64,000 bases of DNA from Synanceia verrucosa. Its lineage: Eukaryota > Chordata > Actinopteri > Perciformes > Synanceiidae. Made by a program: the position numbers and the translations under genes. The DNA lies in NCBI GenBank assembly GCA_029721515.1, contig CM056567.1, forward strand, positions 3,516,007-3,580,006, in the 5' to 3' direction. This document shows positions 60,725-64,000 of this stretch, in pieces; positions within the stretch are counted from its first letter, which is position 1, and each line of letters opens with the position of its first letter. Under the pieces are notes generated by a model that was not told where the DNA came from, searched no databases, and saw only the letters and a program-made list of their open reading frames with translations.

Positions 60725-60925
60725 ACGTGCCTCGTCCCCACAGCATTGTGGCTAATTCTGCCATTGACAGCTAGTGCTGCGCGCTAAGCCGTTACAAGAT
60801 GGTGGAAATTGATTAGTGTGCAGAGGACTCGCCCATGGTAATGAAGTTAGAGCTCAATCAGCTAATTATGAAGCGTGCGGCATATGTGCACTTGTGTAGA
60901 TGTTTACACAAATTCGCACGGATGG
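60725..60925. promoter_or_regulatory. Candidate conserved non-coding element upstream of the unidentified exon
   Basis: Repeat-free sequence with dense homeobox-type sites (GTGGCTAATTCTG, GAAATTGATTAGTG, CAATCAGCTAATTATGAAG), a PBX/MEIS-like CATTGACAGCTAG and retained CpGs. It lies 0.2-0.4 kb before the exon at 61136. Enhancer identity is inferred from appearance only. Confidence 0.35.
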
Positions 60926-61135
60926 GTGGATATTGGCGAAAACATTACATGCTGGTGTACGCATAATGTCATAGACCTGGACGTGTGCACGCCATGCGTG
61001 CAAACATAAAAGGTTCAGAAGTAACATGATAGTGGCTTCAGGGGCAGTGTGGGAGTTTCAAAGTCACCTCTGCTTTCCCTTTCTCCTCGCTGGTTTCACT
61101 GTATCCTCCATGTCTGTCTGTCTGTCTTTCCTCAG

Positions 61136-61291
61136 CGCAGACCTGGCTGTCCATCTCCAGCATTACGAGCCAATCAGCCAGGCGTTCCTCACATCATTAA
61201 TGAGCTCACAGGGGATGTGCTCCACTATGGCGACGAGCGCTCGCTGCCTCCCAAAAAAATCAACATCCAGCTGCTAGCGTCTAATTGTCAA
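61136..61291 (+). CDS. Unidentified protein-coding exon (52 codons, phase 0/0)
   Basis: A frame open across 52 codons is bounded by a strong acceptor (repeated TGTC and CTTTCCTCAG pyrimidine tract) and a consensus donor, CAA/GTAAGT. The length is exactly divisible by three and both junctions are phase 0. The translation contains GVPHIINELTGDVLHYGDE and then RSLPPKKINIQLLASNCQ, with balanced, protein-like composition; of the other two plus-strand frames, one meets a stop inside the exon. It opens with a basic, proline-rich RRPGCPSPALRA stretch. I do not recognise the family. The surrounding unique, CpG-containing non-coding blocks suggest a long, regulated gene, but that is inference. A chance open frame of this size with two good splice sites is possible but less likely. 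Confidence 0.55.
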
Positions 61292-61842
61292 GTAAGTGGC
61301 AAATCATAGTAATATGGCAGACAGTGGGGAATCCAGGTTTTTATAGGCACTCACACATAGAAACACACCGACACTGAAAAAGAAAAAAACAACCTTTTTC
61401 CCTTCTTTTCAAGTCCATTTATTCTCTCACAGTGTCCCAATCAATTTTTCACATTTTCACATATTATTATTTTAATATTTGTCTACACACATTTTGATAC
61501 AGAGCATGCTTTTACAGTCACATCTCAGAGGACAAACGTTGTCCTCAGTCTCTGGATGACTGGGTCTTGTGTAAATTAGGGTTGAAGTGAAAACATTATT
61601 CATGTTTAACCTAATACCAGAACAGAACTGTCTGTGTTAGTCTTTCCGTCCTGCTTCGTTAAGGCCCTGCTGGATGCGGACTGTGAGTGTACTGGTTGCC
61701 ATAGTAACACAGTCATAATTTATCATAACCAAGTGGCTAATATGCCTATAAGCGCTCTGTGATCTTTGACCTCACACTCACTGGCTGAAACACTTAATAT
61801 TCCCATGCCATTGTCTGCTAATTCTTCTCCCCCCCTCACTCT

Positions 61843-61872
61843 CGCTCACTCTCGCTCACTCTCTTGTTCACC
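61843..61872. repeat. TCACTCTCGC tandem repeat
   Basis: About three 10-bp units of CTCGCTCACT. Confidence 0.8.
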
Positions 61873-61879
61873 GGCTCTC

Positions 61880-62065
61880 GTTAAACGCATGTAATTGCCT
61901 AATTCAACATGCATTAGAAATGTAGTGTTTAAGTAATCATCTCAGATAAGATTGGGATAACATTTCAATTACCTCGTCGGTGAGTTATCTTAGCCGCAGT
62001 GTACATAACAATTAAATAATCACCGCAGCTTGACGGCAACAGCTGCTATATATACACAGCATGTA
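61880..62065. promoter_or_regulatory. Candidate conserved non-coding element downstream of the unidentified exon
   Basis: GCATGTAATTGCCTAATTC, CATCTCAGATAAGATTGGG (GATA-type), TTCAATTACCTCGTCGG and ACAATTAAATAATCACCGC form a dense, repeat-free group of homeobox- and GATA-like sites with retained CpGs. Confidence 0.35.
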
Positions 62066-62474
62066 GTCATATGTTCATAAATCTCATTTTACAGGATGCG
62101 CTTTAGCTTTTTCTTTTTCAGTTGGAGGGAAAAGTAACAACAGTGTCCATCAAGTTGATGGAGCGAAGCGCACGAGCATCAGAAGATGTAGCCTGCAGAT
62201 GAAATTGAAAGTACAGTGTTAGTTCATCGCTCATGTTTGTGTAAAACTGTTGACAAATAACTAAAGTTGTCTTCTGGTAGTCAGTGCTAAAATGCTCTGC
62301 GCTGGCTGTGCTATTGTCTTTCTATGGGATTATTTGGAGGGGTTGGCGCACGGCTGGAAATCATGCATTAGAAATTCTTTCAACCTTAACCTTGGTTCCC
62401 ACTGAGAGACAGAGAAACAGTCAAGTCTCTGTGCTCAACTTTGAGTTGTGAGTAAAGAACAAATTTCTTATCAT

Positions 62475-62928
62475 GTAAAGGCTTTGAGTGACATCGACGT
62501 AATAATACGTCAAAGTGGTTTTTCGGCAGCAGGTCGCCAATCGTGCTCTCACACAGCCTGTGAGTAATGTTGGGCTTCTGGGAAATGTAGTCAGAACATA
62601 AAGAAACGGTATACACCACAGAGATCAAAACAGGAAGTGGAGATGATCGAGATTAGAGAGCAAAACAAACAGAATCTGGACAAAAAGTGGTGATTTTGGT
62701 GAAAGTGTCCTCTACTCTACCTCTGATAAAACAAGAATGGAACAAGATAAAAACAAACATTTTTTTCATGATGAAATAGAGAGTCTCTTCTTTCATTTGA
62801 GCGATTCAGTGTTTTCAGAGACATAGTACAAAATATTCTGTGGGTCTTGAAATATGACTCAAAATGAGCAAAACCGCTGGAACAAGGCATTTTCTGTTTT
62901 AAAAAACGGCCGGCACTTGAAGAGTTAA
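62475..62928 (+). mobile_element. piggyBac-type MITE, copy 12 (near full length)
   Basis: The left end is degenerate (GTAA-AGGCTTTGAGTGACA), the body is complete, and the right end reads CCGGCACTTGAAGAG-TTAA. The left limit is inferred from alignment with copies 8 and 11. Confidence 0.85.
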
Positions 62929-64000
62929 CAGCAAAAGTCATTTAAAAAAAGAAAAGGTGGTTAATATAAATAAATCTTAGTAACAATAAATTTAATCATA
63001 CTCAGTATAGAAAGAAAAACGTCCAGCTGTTTGAGATGAGTTTTCCTCTTGAACTTGACCTAAAACATGACTAAAAGCTGCACACTGCAGAAACAGCAGC
63101 AGATGTTTTCTGTTAAGTGGGGTTGCCCTTAAATAAGCTCGGGTTGCCACTTCCACTCCTTCCCTCGCCTGGCTACACATTTTATTAAAAAGTAACATGT
63201 GGGGAATATTGGCTAATAACTTCCTAACAGAGTCTTGTGGCTTTTTTCTTTTGCTGTTTAACGGACAGAAAAGCTAATGCCACTTTACTCTATCTGCATC
63301 CAGAGACGAGCCATCTGGAAATGTTAATGTCAACGGTTGCACTGAAACTGCGTTTTGATTTAACAACCAACACACACACGCTGAGCTTTTTAACATTTCC
63401 CCTACGTGACTCCAAGAGATAAATGTTGAAAGACACAGAAGGGTAAATACAGGAAGATGGAGATAAAGGGAGCGATGGGAGGATAAACTCATGCCAGTAT
63501 GATGATAAACCTGCACATATTCATAATGTTTGTCTGCCATGTGGGTCGGGGCAGTTACAGCTGGATATCCACTTCTGTTTCAAAACTTGTTTTTCACTGC
63601 CTGAGACAGATAACAATCTGAAATTGTTCACTTGCAACTTCAAAGTGTCAGAGAGCAAGTATGAGAGAGTATGTGATATTTATGAGCTGAAACACTAGCT
63701 TACTGTTGAAGACTGGTGAAGCTGAGGAAGTTGTTTTCCCCTTTCTATTTATGGGTTTGGGGTGAAAAACACACATGCCCATCACTTTTAAATCCACCTC
63801 TGTAGCCTGAAAAATGTGTCTCTGATTGTTATGGTTATGGAAAAATAATGAGATTTCACCAAAAAAAAAAGTATTACGCATGACATGAAGGACATTTAGA
63901 GCACTGGCAGCCCAAAATAAATAATACATCATTAGCTTTATTACAATGTTGTTTACAGAGAACAATAAAGAATTTATGAGAGGGATCATTTAATCAACAA
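62929..64000. other. No gene seen
   Basis: No exon or complete element was recognised. A 113-codon minus frame at 63648-63989 has no domain. Confidence 0.55.

Noticed and set aside
1..64000. CRISPR array, bacterial operon, phage or retroviral genes
   Set aside because: The regular repeats are microsatellites, a minisatellite and MITEs. No cas, integrase, gag, pol or env-like frames were seen.

Overview
This window is vertebrate nuclear DNA, most likely from a ray-finned (teleost, probably percomorph) fish. The evidence is vertebrate-type split exons in a sea of non-coding sequence, at least sixteen long (CA)n/(GT)n microsatellites, small non-autonomous hAT and piggyBac-type DNA elements, and a dispersed repeat of the kind common in fish genomes. 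No bacterial operons, rRNA genes, CRISPR arrays or recognisable viral genes were seen. Almost all short open frames here are chance or repeat translations. Only two exon assignments (one gene) are confident, plus one unidentified exon with good splice signals.

Gene content. On the minus strand, exon 1 (24862-24933) and exon 2 (20767-20989) encode the N-terminus and PB1 domain of a PAR-6 family polarity protein, closest to PARD6G. They are joined by a 3.9-kb intron. The CRIB/PDZ exon is not found between 1 and 20766, so the second intron exceeds 20.7 kb or the gene model is broken. On the plus strand, 61136-61291 is a 52-codon, phase 0/0 exon candidate with a strong acceptor and a consensus donor; I could not name its gene.

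Repeats. The most striking structure is a family of about twelve copies of a piggyBac-like MITE of roughly 440-470 bp. Intact ends read TTAA-CTCTTTGAGTGCCA, and the set includes full-length copies, internal deletions, single-end remnants and a 141-bp two-ended derivative. Three hAT-type elements (6207-6694, 11060-11620, 45246-45635) keep perfect 8-bp target duplications. Two further terminal-inverted-repeat elements (11828-12086, 35264-36023) are also delimited. A 12-unit minisatellite of about 33 bp lies at 30374-30763.

Layout: 1-20.7 kb, intronic or intergenic with MITEs, hAT copies and microsatellites; 20.7-25.1 kb, first two pard6g exons and a GC-richer 5' end; 25-53 kb, AT-rich intergenic sequence with repeats, a minisatellite, a possible TATA-less promoter (about 49.4-49.7 kb) and a palindromic SOX-type site (37.16 kb); 53-64 kb, several unique, CpG-containing, homeobox-site-rich segments that look like conserved non-coding elements around the unidentified exon. 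Apart from pard6g, functional statements are inference from motif appearance.
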